Shown here in pieces: positions 32,086-41,341 of a stretch of 64,000 nucleotides of DNA. The notes under the pieces were generated by a model that saw only the letters and a list, made by a program, of their open reading frames with translations, was not told where the DNA came from and did no database searches. Both the position numbers and the translations under genes were made by a program. Location of the stretch: NCBI GenBank assembly GCA_964492875.1, contig CAZBLD010000008.1, positions 1 through 64,000 on the forward strand, given 5' to 3'. This stretch comes from JAPLMW01 sp964492875. Lineage in GTDB: Bacteria; Planctomycetota; Phycisphaerae; Sedimentisphaerales; UBA12454. Position 1 is the first letter of the stretch. Each line of letters begins with the position of its first letter.

Positions 32086-32738
32086 AAAGCAGCAGCCAAT
32101 ACATACAGAAATTGAAAAAACTTTTCAGCATTTTGAAAAAAGGCGATGAAAAACCCAAAAAGCCCGTATATCACGACGCTGTTGAGGCGATTGTCTTTGC
32201 CGTGCTATGCGAGAAATCAACCGAATCCTGTGCAAAAGCAGCCTTAAAAAGAATTCAGTCGCATTTTGTCGATTTCAACGACCTCAGAGTCGCAAGAGCA
32301 GAGGAAATAGCTGAAGTAATAGGTCAGGATATCGAAGAAGGCGAAAAATGCGCCGTCAGACTTACTACGCTGCTTAACGCCATCTTTCAGAAATACGACT
32401 GCCTGTCGCCTGAAGACCTGGCAGGTACCGGAAAAAGAGGCACAAAGGAAATCCTTGAAAAACTCAACGGTATGACAAATTTTATCAACAGCTATTTTAT
32501 GCTGATAGTTTTCAACGCTCACGCCATACCACTTACGGAAAAGATGATTCAATACCTTAAAGCTTACAACGTTGTCGACCCCCAATTCGAAAACGAACAG
32601 ATTGCCGCTTTCGTTGAAAGGCAGATATCCGCAGCAAATACTTATACCTTCTATACCCTGGTGCGGCGCGACAGCGAACTTGTCAACCCTAAAGCCGCGC
32701 AGCTTCTCTCAGAGAAAAAACCAAAGGTAAAAAAATAA
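32082..32738 (+). CDS. HhH-GPD (endonuclease III-like) protein with degraded active site
   Basis: A 218-aa protein whose layout resembles endonuclease III/AlkA. A helical region (AVEAIVFAVLCEKSTESCAK) matches the usual LxxxxLSxQTTD segment, followed by a helix-hairpin-helix-like stretch. The catalytic elements are missing. The LPGVGRKTA hairpin is replaced by KLNGMTNFINSYFM and the VDTHV aspartate by IPLTEKM, and there is no C-terminal 4Fe-4S cysteine set. It is probably non-catalytic DNA- or RNA-binding. It overlaps rbfA by four bases and is followed by hisG, so it is expressed with translation genes. The family call is tentative but the fold match looks real. Confidence 0.6.
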   Translation: MKSSSQYIQKLKKLFSILKKGDEKPKKPVYHDAVEAIVFAVLCEKSTESCAKAALKRIQSHFVDFNDLRVARAEEIAEVIGQDIEEGEKCAVRLTTLLNAIFQKYDCLSPEDLAGTGKRGTKEILEKLNGMTNFINSYFMLIVFNAHAIPLTEKMIQYLKAYNVVDPQFENEQIAAFVERQISAANTYTFYTLVRRDSELVNPKAAQLLSEKKPKVKK

Positions 32739-32747
32739 GGAGCAAAA

Positions 32748-33623
32748 ATGTCGGAGAAAATACTGAAACTGGGCATTCCGAAAGGAAGCCTTCAGAATGC
32801 CACTTTTGAACTTTTTGAGAAGGCAGGCTTCCATATAACAGGTTATGAAAGAAGTTATTTTCCGCAAATCGACGATGATGAAATCCAGCTTATAATGCTC
32901 CGGGCACAGGAAATGAGCAGATATGTTGAAGATGGCGCGCTTGACGCTGGTTTTACAGGATACGACTGGATACTCGAAAACAAATCCGACATCATCGAGG
33001 TCTGCGAGCTGCTCTACAGTAAGTCAACTGCCAATCCTGCCAGGTGGGTTCTGGCCGTACCAAACGAATCGGCCGTCAGGAAACCCGAAGACCTTGAAGG
33101 GGGAATCGTTGCAACGGAACTGGTCGGCGTAACAAAAGAATATTTCAAAAAGAAAAAAGTTAACGTAAAAGTCGAATTCAGCTGGGGTGCAACCGAAGTA
33201 AAGGCACGACTCGTCGATGCTATTGTCGAGCTTACAGAAACAGGGGCGAGTCTTGCGGCCAACAATCTCAGAATAATCGACACCCTTATGAGCTCGACAA
33301 CAAGATTCATCGCCAACAAAAACGCTTGGAAAAACAAATTCAAACGTGAAAAAATTGAAAACATCTCCATCCTTTTAAACGCCGCTATCGATGCAAAGAC
33401 AACCGTCGGATTAAAAATGAACGTAAACAAGGAGGACCTTGACGAAATACTGAAGATTCTGCCGGCAGAAAAAAGCCCCACAATCTCCTCACTGGCAGAC
33501 GAGGATTTTGTTGCGGTCGAGGTTGTTGTTGACGCAAAGGTGGAAAGAGCCATCGTGCCGCAGCTCAAGCGAGCCGGCGCTTCCGGCATCATTACCTATC
33601 CGCTAAACAAGGTTATTCATTGA
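32748..33623 (+). CDS. hisG: ATP phosphoribosyltransferase, long form
   Basis: First enzyme of histidine synthesis, joining ATP and PRPP. The N-terminal catalytic region starts KLGIPKGSLQNATFELFEKA and contains DAGFTGYDWI. The PRPP-binding loop region reads IVELTETGASLAANNLRIID. The C-terminal ~75 residues form the regulatory ACT-like domain (ILPAEKSPTISSLADEDFVA), so this is the HisZ-independent long form, 291 aa. A strong AAGGAG precedes the ATG. No other his genes are in the window. Confidence 0.95.
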   Translation: MSEKILKLGIPKGSLQNATFELFEKAGFHITGYERSYFPQIDDDEIQLIMLRAQEMSRYVEDGALDAGFTGYDWILENKSDIIEVCELLYSKSTANPARWVLAVPNESAVRKPEDLEGGIVATELVGVTKEYFKKKKVNVKVEFSWGATEVKARLVDAIVELTETGASLAANNLRIIDTLMSSTTRFIANKNAWKNKFKREKIENISILLNAAIDAKTTVGLKMNVNKEDLDEILKILPAEKSPTISSLADEDFVAVEVVVDAKVERAIVPQLKRAGASGIITYPLNKVIH

Positions 33624-33644
33624 TATTTTCAGTTTGAGAATATA

Positions 33645-34400
33645 ATGTCTGGACATTCGCACTGGGCCGGAATCAAACATAAAAAGGCGGCTATCGACGC
33701 CAAAAGGGGCAAGGTCTGGAGTAAGATTGCAAGAATCATCATCGTCGCAGCCAAAAACGGCGGGCCAGACCCTGCAGCTAATCTTGCGTTGCGATATGCA
33801 ATCGACAAGGCCAAACAGGCCAATATGCCGAAGGACACCATAGAAAAGGCTATTAAAAAAGGCGCAGGCTCAGGGGATACTGTTTCATTTGTATCTGCCC
33901 TCTATGAAGGATACGCCCCCGGCGGCGTTGCTATTATGGCTGAAGCATTAACCGACAATCGAAACCGAACAGGGCCGGAAGTCAAAAAAATCTTCGAACG
34001 GCACGGCGGCTTACTCGGAACAACAGGCTGCGTAAGTTATTTATTCAGCAAAAAAGGCCTGATTACAGTTCCAACAAAAGCCGCTGACGAAAACAATTTG
34101 ATGGAAATCGCTCTTTCAGCAGGCGCAGATGACCTCCAGAATATAGGCCGTATCTATGAAATAACATGCGATGCCTCTGTATACGAAGAATTAAAAAAAA
34201 CACTCGATGAAAAACAGGTGCCCACCGAAGTTGCTGAAATATCAATGATACCCCACAATACCATCCCTGTAAAAGATGTCGAACTGGCACGAAAGATTCT
34301 TGCGCTTATGGATGAATTCGAAGAACACGACGACATCCAGAATGTTTATGCAAACTTCGATATCCCCGACGAAATTCTCTCAAAGATACAACAGCATTAA
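33645..34400 (+). CDS. YebC/PmpR/TACO1 family protein
   Basis: A 251-aa member of the YebC family, starting MSGHSHWAGIKHKKAAIDAK and containing the conserved block NMPKDTIEKAIKKGAG and YEGYAPGGVAIMAEALTDNR. Members act as DNA-binding regulators in some bacteria, and related proteins assist translation of proline-rich stretches. The co-location with infB and rbfA slightly favours a translation role here. It is the last gene of the plus-strand operon and converges on ruvX. Confidence 0.95.
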   Translation: MSGHSHWAGIKHKKAAIDAKRGKVWSKIARIIIVAAKNGGPDPAANLALRYAIDKAKQANMPKDTIEKAIKKGAGSGDTVSFVSALYEGYAPGGVAIMAEALTDNRNRTGPEVKKIFERHGGLLGTTGCVSYLFSKKGLITVPTKAADENNLMEIALSAGADDLQNIGRIYEITCDASVYEELKKTLDEKQVPTEVAEISMIPHNTIPVKDVELARKILALMDEFEEHDDIQNVYANFDIPDEILSKIQQH

Positions 34401-34420
34401 CCCTTCCTCATATATGCTGC

Positions 34421-34834
34421 TCACTTTTCTTTTTTTCTGACGGCTATGAACTCCCTAAGTATATCAGCCGCCGCAATTGCGTCAATTCTATCCTTTTTCT
34501 TTTTATGTGTAAGACCTGTCTGCGAAAGCTTTTTTTGGGCAGCAAAACTGGAAAGTCTTTCATCCTGGAAAAATATCGGCAGATTTGTTTTATCTTTGAT
34601 TTCTTCGGCGAATCTCCTTGTTTGTACCGTCCTTTCATTTTCGCTGCCATCCATATTCAAAGGCAAACCAAAAACCAAGGCCTGAGCCTGATACCGCTCT
34701 ACCGCGCCTGTTATCTCGTCATACAAACTTTTCCCACTCTCAATAACGCCAACAGGACTGGCAATGGTTTCATTATCATCGCATACCGCAAGGCCGGTAC
34801 GCTTATCACCCAGGTCTATACACAAAAAACGCAT
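34421..34834 (-). CDS. ruvX: Putative pre-16S rRNA nuclease / Holliday junction resolvase-like YqgF
   Basis: RNase H-fold protein that matures the 16S rRNA 5' end in E. coli. From the ATG at 34834 it is 137 aa and starts MRFLCIDLGDKRTGLAVCDD, with the first catalytic Asp in that block. FGLPLNMDGSENERTVQTRR and FFQDERLSSFAAQKKL follow, and the C-terminal KKDRIDAIAAADIL supplies the last acidic residue. The longer in-frame extension to 34894 overlaps manC and lacks family similarity. It lies 19 bases downstream of manC. Confidence 0.92.
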   Translation of the reverse strand: MRFLCIDLGDKRTGLAVCDDNETIASPVGVIESGKSLYDEITGAVERYQAQALVFGLPLNMDGSENERTVQTRRFAEEIKDKTNLPIFFQDERLSSFAAQKKLSQTGLTHKKKKDRIDAIAAADILREFIAVRKKEK

Positions 34835-34853
34835 CTGCTTCCCGAAAATCAAA

Positions 34854-35942
34854 CTACAGATACTGCTCTTTGCCGTGCTCTCTGATAAGCTCAAGCAGCT
34901 CTCTTAATTTCCCAGTCTGTTCAACAGGACAAACAAACGTGGCATCAGGACTGTGCACAACTACCACCTCATTAAGCCCGATAGCAGCTATCAGATGATT
35001 TTTATCCTCAGTTACAAAAATACTGTCCGTGCAGTCAAGAATTTCGCTTTTATCCGCCACAACAATATTGCCGTCGGCATCAGACTGAATAATATCTGCA
35101 AGAGCGGAAAAAGAACCCATATCAAACCACCGACAGTTAAGCTTTATGGCATGAACAAGCGGCGCTTTTTCCATAACCGCAAAATCAATGCTTATCTTCG
35201 GCAGTTTCACAAAATACTCGGCAAGCGCATCATCCTGACCCGACCCGCCCCATGCGGCCTGAATACTCTGCAGAGGCTGTTTTGCCTGCGGGAGATTTTC
35301 AAACAAAAGCTCAAGTATGCGCTTAGCCTTCCATACAAAAAGACCGGAATTCCAGCAATACTCACCACTTGAAAGATATTCCTCGGCGGTGTCCAAATCA
35401 GGCTTTTCCCTGAAGTCCTCAACTTCAAAGATTTTGTTATTGCAGCCGGAACATGTGTGGCTTTTGCCGAGCTTTATATAACCAAGCTGGGTGCTCGGAA
35501 AAGACGGCTGTATTCCAAAGGTTATCAGCACATCAGGATTTTTTTCCACATAAGTCATACCATCAACAAGAGCCTGCTGAAAAACATCCACAGGCCTGAT
35601 AACCTGGTCTGCCGTAACCACCGCCATCGTAGCATCAGGGTCAAACCGACAAAGAACACTGGCGGCAAGTCCAATGGCACCTGCCGTATCGCGAACCGCT
35701 GGCTCAGCTATAACATTATCGTACGGAATTTCAGGAAGATTGTCCCGGACAAGGTCGGAATAACCCTTGTTGGTCAGAACGATTATGTTGCGATGGTCAA
35801 AAAGCGAACTTAACCGCTGAAAACAATTTCGCAGCAAAGTATCGCCGTCAAACAACCGCAGAACCTGCTTGGGTCTGTCTTCCCTGCTCAAAGGCCATAA
35901 CCGCTTGCCCGTGCCGCCAGCCATTATCACCGCAAACCGCAT
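34854..35942 (-). CDS. manC: Mannose-1-phosphate guanylyltransferase
   Basis: Makes GDP-mannose from mannose-1-phosphate and GTP. The nucleotidyltransferase signature MAGGTGKRLWPLSREDRPKQ is at residues 8-27. TADQVIRP and the FREKPDLDTAEEYLSSGEYC followed by WNSGLFVWK block are typical of ManC/AlgA nucleotidyltransferase domains. There is no C-terminal isomerase fusion (362 aa). AAGGAAAAG precedes the ATG. It is adjacent to pgi, which supplies the hexose-phosphate side of the same sugar pathway, and is likely to feed the glycan genes at 9.4-13 kb. Confidence 0.93.
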   Translation of the reverse strand: MRFAVIMAGGTGKRLWPLSREDRPKQVLRLFDGDTLLRNCFQRLSSLFDHRNIIVLTNKGYSDLVRDNLPEIPYDNVIAEPAVRDTAGAIGLAASVLCRFDPDATMAVVTADQVIRPVDVFQQALVDGMTYVEKNPDVLITFGIQPSFPSTQLGYIKLGKSHTCSGCNNKIFEVEDFREKPDLDTAEEYLSSGEYCWNSGLFVWKAKRILELLFENLPQAKQPLQSIQAAWGGSGQDDALAEYFVKLPKISIDFAVMEKAPLVHAIKLNCRWFDMGSFSALADIIQSDADGNIVVADKSEILDCTDSIFVTEDKNHLIAAIGLNEVVVVHSPDATFVCPVEQTGKLRELLELIREHGKEQYL

Positions 35943-35959
35943 AACTTTTCCTTTTCAAA

Positions 35960-37366
35960 TTATATGACAAAACGACTGTCTATTTTCGTAAAAGGTTTTA
36001 TTTTTTCAGCCAGAGCCGCATATTCGCTTTTACCCATAAGCGCAAACGTCGCTTCCTTGCCGAGCTCAACAGCCGGCTGGTCATAAGCGTTTATACCAAA
36101 CAGCAGCCCTGCAATGGATGTCGACACTTCAAAAAGATATATGAACTGCCCTACAGTATAAGGACAAATCTTCTCAAACACAACAGTAACACACGGCCGC
36201 TGAGACGCCACAAGGGCATATTCCGTTGCAATCTTTTCGCTGTTCAAAAGTCTGCTCATCTTCTGATTGGCCAGATAACCAAGCTCCGGCGCAACAGCCA
36301 GCGAAGAACCAATCTGTACATCCTCGCCAAAATCCTCAACTGCAAGAAACGTAAACAGCTTGTCATTCGGCCCTTCCCTATAGAGCTGCACCTGGCTGTG
36401 CTGGTCAGTGGTACCAAGCGCTTTTACAGGCGTAGGTCCTACGAAAACCTCTCTGCCGGAAAGGTCTCTTGCCTTGCCCAGACTTTCAGCCCAAAGCTGC
36501 CTGTACCAGTCTGCAAAATCCTTTAATGCGTAACTATACGGCATCATCACGGATATACGTTTGCCTCTATTGTAGTAGTGCCAGTTTATCGCTGCATTTA
36601 CCGCAGCCGGGTTCTGATAAAAGCTCTGCTGACTTACCTTTTTATCCATCTCGGCAGCACCAGCCAGAAGCTGCTCAATGTCAATATCACATATTGCTGC
36701 ACTTAACAAGCCGACGGCACTCAAAACGCTGAACCTGCCGCCAACCCCTTCAGGCACTTCAAGGTTAACCAATCCAAATTCGTTTGCTGTCCTGCGCAAC
36801 GTCCCTTCCTTGGGGTCTGTCGTTGCAATTATATGCTTCTTTAAAGAATTTCTGCCCAGTTTTTGTTCGAGCATTCTGCAAACTGTCAGAAATTGTGCCG
36901 CTGTCTCAGCAGTCCTGCCTGACTTGCTTATCACATTAAACACCGTCTTATCAAGCCTGTCGGCTATCCAACCAAGAAACGACCGCATCTGCTGAGGGTC
37001 AACATTATCAAGAACAAACAGTCTCGGGCCTTTTCGCTGTTTATCATCAAGATTATACATATACGGATTTAGTGCGGTCTGGAGTGCGATATTACCGAGG
37101 GCGGAACCGCCTATACCAAGCACAACAAAATTTTCGCACCAGTTGAACCCATCAGCAACCTGCTTTACCTGCTTAACCGTATCGTTCTGATAAGGCAAAT
37201 CACGATAGCGAACCTTACCCGCCTTCCTGTCAGCATTTAATTGCTCTATCAACGGTTCGGTCTTTTCCGCAAGCTCGTCAAACTGCTTTTCGGTTATGCC
37301 ATGCTCTGAGCCGAGAACCTCTGCCGTAACGTTCTTATAATAAAATTTTATCTGATGTTGTTTCAT
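35960..37366 (-). CDS. pgi: Glucose-6-phosphate isomerase
   Basis: Interconverts glucose-6-phosphate and fructose-6-phosphate in glycolysis. Signature blocks are VLGIGGSALGNIALQTALNP, NVISKSGRTAETAAQFLTV, VGGRFSVLSAVGLL, and GTTDQHSQVQLYREG. I place the start at the ATG 37366 (468 aa), which follows AAGGAAA. The upstream ATG at 37387 overlaps the helicase stop by four bases (ATGA) and cannot be excluded. It shares an operon with manC. Confidence 0.94.
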   Translation of the reverse strand: MKQHQIKFYYKNVTAEVLGSEHGITEKQFDELAEKTEPLIEQLNADRKAGKVRYRDLPYQNDTVKQVKQVADGFNWCENFVVLGIGGSALGNIALQTALNPYMYNLDDKQRKGPRLFVLDNVDPQQMRSFLGWIADRLDKTVFNVISKSGRTAETAAQFLTVCRMLEQKLGRNSLKKHIIATTDPKEGTLRRTANEFGLVNLEVPEGVGGRFSVLSAVGLLSAAICDIDIEQLLAGAAEMDKKVSQQSFYQNPAAVNAAINWHYYNRGKRISVMMPYSYALKDFADWYRQLWAESLGKARDLSGREVFVGPTPVKALGTTDQHSQVQLYREGPNDKLFTFLAVEDFGEDVQIGSSLAVAPELGYLANQKMSRLLNSEKIATEYALVASQRPCVTVVFEKICPYTVGQFIYLFEVSTSIAGLLFGINAYDQPAVELGKEATFALMGKSEYAALAEKIKPFTKIDSRFVI

Positions 37367-37383
37367 ACGGATTTCCTTTTGGC

Positions 37384-39558
37384 TCATTCAACAACACTTA
37401 AATCAGCATACTTTAACATCAGTGGTTTTACTTGTCCGCTGTTAAACTGAACGACAATTATACTATTGTCTCCAAGATTGTGAAACTCCTTTACCCTGCC
37501 AAGCCCGAATTTTTTATGGGATACGATCTGACCGGCAGCAAAGATCTGTTTACCGTCATCGAAAATCTGACAGAAATCTCTCTCATAATAAATATTATCA
37601 CGGTTTTTATCTTCAAATTCTTCCTGCTTTTCTACGATTTCCTGTAGCTGCAAACCCGCCTCGGAAAGAAAGTGAGAAGGGATTGTTCTGGTCGTTCGGC
37701 CGTGTATCGTCCTGTATCTGCTGAGGGTTATACATAATCGTTTCTTTGCCCGTGTAATTCCGACAAAAAACAGCCGCCGTTCCTCCTCAATCTCAGAGAT
37801 AAAATCCATACTTCTTTCGTGCGGCAAAATCCCCTGCTCAAGGCCGATAATAAAAACATTATCAAATTCAAGCCCCTTGGCACAATGCAGTGTCATCAGC
37901 GAAACCTTGCCGCTCTGTGAATCGTAGGCGTCAGCGTCGCTGAAAAGTGCGATATGCTGCAGAAAATCAACCAGAGTTCCGCCATATTGGCGGTCGAATC
38001 TCTCTGCCGAACTTATAAGTTCTGCAATATTATCGAGCGGCGAAGCCTTGCTGTAATCTTCCTCGGCTATTTGGACCTGCAGGGACTCATAAAGGCCGCT
38101 TGTTTTGAAAACCCTGTCCATCAAGACTGCTACCGGCCCAGCGATATCCTTTCTGAAATCTTCAATCATATTCGAAAAGTTTTTAAGTTTAGCTTTTGTA
38201 CCGGCTGGAATGGAATTCAAAGCATCACTATTGTTTATTGCCTGATAAAGGCTTGTGCCTTTCGATGCTGCGAAAGACTCCAGCCGGGCAATCGTTGTGT
38301 TGCCTATCCCTCTTGCCGGTGTGTTAATTATCCGCAAAAGGGCTTGCGTATCCGCGATGTTTACTATAATCCGCAGATATGCAAGAATATCGCGGATTTC
38401 TTTTCTATTGTAAAACTCGATACCCCGAACCACCTGATAAGGAATACGATTTTCGATAAAGGCCTCCTCAATCGCTCTGCTCATCGAGTTTATACGATAA
38501 AAAACGGCTGTCTGGTTGGCATCTGCGCCGTTGTCGAGCAACTGTTTTATAAAGCCGGCCACAAAAGCGGCCTCAGCCTGCTCGTCATCAAGACATTGCA
38601 CAACAATCTCGGCACCAGCCTGTTTTATCGGAACAAGGGTTTTCTGCTTGCGGCTTTTGTTTGCAGCGATAAGTTTGTCGGCAATAACAAGAATTTCAGG
38701 GCCGCTTCGAAAGTTTTCCTCAAGTTTGACAACTACCGCCTGCGGCCAGTCGCGCTCAAAGGCGAGTATATTGCCGATGTCCGCACCTCGCCAGCTGTAT
38801 ATCGACTGGTCGGGGTCACCGGTTACACAGATATTGCCGTGCTCAAGAGAAAGCCCGCGGGCTATCTGATACTGAGCATGATTGGTATCCTGATACTCAT
38901 CAATCATCAGATACCAGAACCTTTCATTCAACTGTCTGCGAATCTCAGGAAAATCGCGCAGCAGAAACGCGGCCTTTAAAAGCAAATCGTCAAAATCAAG
39001 CGCATTATTCTGCCTGAGAATCTTCTGATAATTACGGTATATCTTTGCAAGGCACTGCGAGAAGTAATCACCGCTGCTGCCGGCTTCGAAATCCGCAACA
39101 TCCTGAAGATTATTCTTCAGCCGTGAGATTGTCTCCAGTGTGCGAGCGGGCGGAAAATTTTTTGTATCAAGTTCTGCCGTCTTTACTGCCTCCCTGACGC
39201 AGTTTTTCTGGTCCGTTTCATTATAAATACTGAAATCCGACGATATACCCGCCGCCTGCCAGAACTGTCTAAGAATCTTTACACAGAGCGAGTGAAACGT
39301 ACTTATATGTACCCCGCCGGGCACTTTCATCGCAAAAACCCTGCTGCGCATCTCGTCCGCCGCCTTGTTCGTAAACGTTATTGCACAAATGCTGGCAGGC
39401 GAAACCTTCTGATTAACAAGCGCTGCAACACGGTTCGTTATCACACGCGTCTTGCCGCTGCCGGGACCGGCTATAATAAGCAGAGGACCGTCCCTGTGCC
39501 AGACCGCCTTTTGCTGTGATTCGGTCAGATTCTCCGTCGCAAATGGGCGCTTAATCAT
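37384..39558 (-). CDS. UvrD/PcrA-family superfamily 1 DNA helicase
   Basis: 3'-5' DNA helicase, 724 aa. Motif I (IIAGPGSGKTRVITNRVAAL), motif Ia (ITFTNKAADEMRSRV), motif II (MIDEYQDTNHAQYQI), motif III (CVTGDPDQSIYSWRGADIGN), motif V (LMTLHCAKGLEFDNVFIIGL) and motif VI (RRLFFVGITRAKKRL) are all present. The C-terminus has a Tudor-like end (VSHKKFGLGRVKEFHNLGDN) typical of PcrA, an RNA polymerase-binding feature in that group. The start overlaps the previous gene's stop (ATGA). It functions in repair and in clearing replication blocks. Confidence 0.95.
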   Translation of the reverse strand: MIKRPFATENLTESQQKAVWHRDGPLLIIAGPGSGKTRVITNRVAALVNQKVSPASICAITFTNKAADEMRSRVFAMKVPGGVHISTFHSLCVKILRQFWQAAGISSDFSIYNETDQKNCVREAVKTAELDTKNFPPARTLETISRLKNNLQDVADFEAGSSGDYFSQCLAKIYRNYQKILRQNNALDFDDLLLKAAFLLRDFPEIRRQLNERFWYLMIDEYQDTNHAQYQIARGLSLEHGNICVTGDPDQSIYSWRGADIGNILAFERDWPQAVVVKLEENFRSGPEILVIADKLIAANKSRKQKTLVPIKQAGAEIVVQCLDDEQAEAAFVAGFIKQLLDNGADANQTAVFYRINSMSRAIEEAFIENRIPYQVVRGIEFYNRKEIRDILAYLRIIVNIADTQALLRIINTPARGIGNTTIARLESFAASKGTSLYQAINNSDALNSIPAGTKAKLKNFSNMIEDFRKDIAGPVAVLMDRVFKTSGLYESLQVQIAEEDYSKASPLDNIAELISSAERFDRQYGGTLVDFLQHIALFSDADAYDSQSGKVSLMTLHCAKGLEFDNVFIIGLEQGILPHERSMDFISEIEEERRLFFVGITRAKKRLCITLSRYRTIHGRTTRTIPSHFLSEAGLQLQEIVEKQEEFEDKNRDNIYYERDFCQIFDDGKQIFAAGQIVSHKKFGLGRVKEFHNLGDNSIIVVQFNSGQVKPLMLKYADLSVVE

Positions 39559-41333
39559 TGCTGCGTACTTTCCTGCTTTTCCATCTCCCGCATAAAATAT
39601 TCATGCTGCTGTCTCATCTTTTCGTAAAGCTGGGGCCTTTCAACCCGGATTCGTTCAACCAGATTTTGACGAACAAAATCAGGATACCTGGCGTCATTTA
39701 GAAAACTGGTTATCCCTACGTATCGAAGCACCTCAAAATCAGGCAGAACCACTCTGTCAGTACCTTCTTTTCCCCCGTACTCCTTCTGGTAATGGTCATA
39801 CACATCCCTGGCCATTTTCTCCCTGCCGAAAGCCTCATCGTCATCACGTACAGCATACCGGTAATACGCCTCCTGCAGCATAAGCGTTATAATCTCGCGG
39901 GCATCGTCTATACCTATCGTTGCAAGTTCGTTAATAAGTCTGGTTCTCGCATATTCAGCAAGCGAGACCTGTATATCCTTATCCTGCGGATATTCCCTTC
40001 GCAGCGTATTGTAAATCTCTACGGCCTTGCCTGTGTGACCAGCCTGATAAAACAACAATACCGCACGCTTGAGCATATTACGATGAGCAACCTGGAGACT
40101 TTCGACGTTTCCCTCAAGCTTAGTGTACTTAGCCATAAGCGCTCTTAATGCCTGGTCATATCTATCAAACATCCGCAAATCAGGAAACAAAAAAACACTT
40201 TCACGTTCTATAATGTTACAGGGGTCATTCTCTGCCGGCATCCGCGAGGTATAAACAATCATTTTGCCTCTTCTGTAAAGGTTCTGAATGCTGTGAAAGA
40301 CAATCCTGTCGGTGTTGAGCTCGTCTATCGAGTAATCCTGTCCGGATGCCCTCTGCAGACCAAGCGCCGCCCAGTAAATAGCATGAGCATCAGGATGCTC
40401 CCAGTTCAGCGGCAACACCTTATTCGGGTCCTTATAGTCAATCGGACCATACTTTTCATTCAACTGAACCATCAGACGCGGTTCAAGCTTCCACGTATGC
40501 CGCAGATAGTATGCTTTTGCGAAAGTATCAAATTCTTCAAGCGTCTTTGCGCTGCGGAAACTATCAATAACCGCAAAAGCCTGCTGCGAAAAACGCTGTG
40601 GCTGCTGCCTGAGAGAAAGATAATTATCGACAAGCTGGGCAGGTTTTGCAAAGGAGCTGTCAGCCAAAGCCAGCTCATTTAAAAACTTTGCCACATCAGG
40701 TTTTTGCAGCATATCCTCAAGTTTTTCGGGCACATCGGCAAGGGCTTTATAATACTCCTGTGTCTGCGGACCAAGCAGAGGCTGCATAGCATGATAAAGC
40801 TGAAGTTTGTAATACTTGTGAGCATCGTCCATTATATCGCCTATTTTGTGCTGAAATATCCACGCAAGAGCACGATAAAGCGCTATGCTACGGGGATTCT
40901 TTTCTATGCCTTTGTCGCGCAGAAGTTCATAGCCATTCTTGACCCACTGCCATCGCTCCTGCGGCCGGCTTGCCGGAATCGCAACCGAAATATTATAAGC
41001 CATGTTCCATGCGTGAAAATCCCATACCGCAGCAAATCTCGGCTGCAGAAAAGTTATCCAGTCGGCAAGCTGCTTCGCATCAAAAAATTTGCCTTCTTCC
41101 TTCAACTGGTCCGCTCGTATCCAGAGGATATCCACCACAAGGCCGCGAAATGCCCCAAGTGCTACTGTTGCAAAGGCAAGCGAAGGAGGCGCATTTTCAA
41201 GCGGTTCATTCATTATCAGCTTCATTTCACTGCGCTGCGAATTTATCTTATCGAGCCTGAGAGAACCTACAAAAAGCAGCCCTGCCGCGACGACCAAACA
41301 CAGTAAACAGATAATAAAAATTTTAAACCGCAT
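39555..41333 (-). CDS. Membrane-anchored TPR-like protein of unknown function, ABC transporter-linked
   Basis: A 592-aa protein with one N-terminal membrane helix (FKIFIICLLCLVVAAGLLFV) and the rest extracytoplasmic. It has a Trp/Tyr-rich helical body with scattered TPR-like units (RFAAVWDFHAWNMAYNISVA; AVLLFYQAGHTGKAVEIYNT). I do not know a characterised homologue. The ATG at 41333 is chosen over the TTG at 41345. It follows an ABC-2 permease gene by a few bases and overlaps the helicase gene, so it is probably an accessory subunit of that transporter, perhaps for export of an envelope component. Confidence 0.72.
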   Translation of the reverse strand: MRFKIFIICLLCLVVAAGLLFVGSLRLDKINSQRSEMKLIMNEPLENAPPSLAFATVALGAFRGLVVDILWIRADQLKEEGKFFDAKQLADWITFLQPRFAAVWDFHAWNMAYNISVAIPASRPQERWQWVKNGYELLRDKGIEKNPRSIALYRALAWIFQHKIGDIMDDAHKYYKLQLYHAMQPLLGPQTQEYYKALADVPEKLEDMLQKPDVAKFLNELALADSSFAKPAQLVDNYLSLRQQPQRFSQQAFAVIDSFRSAKTLEEFDTFAKAYYLRHTWKLEPRLMVQLNEKYGPIDYKDPNKVLPLNWEHPDAHAIYWAALGLQRASGQDYSIDELNTDRIVFHSIQNLYRRGKMIVYTSRMPAENDPCNIIERESVFLFPDLRMFDRYDQALRALMAKYTKLEGNVESLQVAHRNMLKRAVLLFYQAGHTGKAVEIYNTLRREYPQDKDIQVSLAEYARTRLINELATIGIDDAREIITLMLQEAYYRYAVRDDDEAFGREKMARDVYDHYQKEYGGKEGTDRVVLPDFEVLRYVGITSFLNDARYPDFVRQNLVERIRVERPQLYEKMRQQHEYFMREMEKQESTQQ

Positions 41334-41341
41334 ATAATAGT

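Noticed and set aside
37954..38979. 341-codon plus-strand open frame
   Set aside because: It lies entirely within the UvrD/PcrA helicase gene on the other strand, whose helicase motifs are intact; it is a coding shadow.
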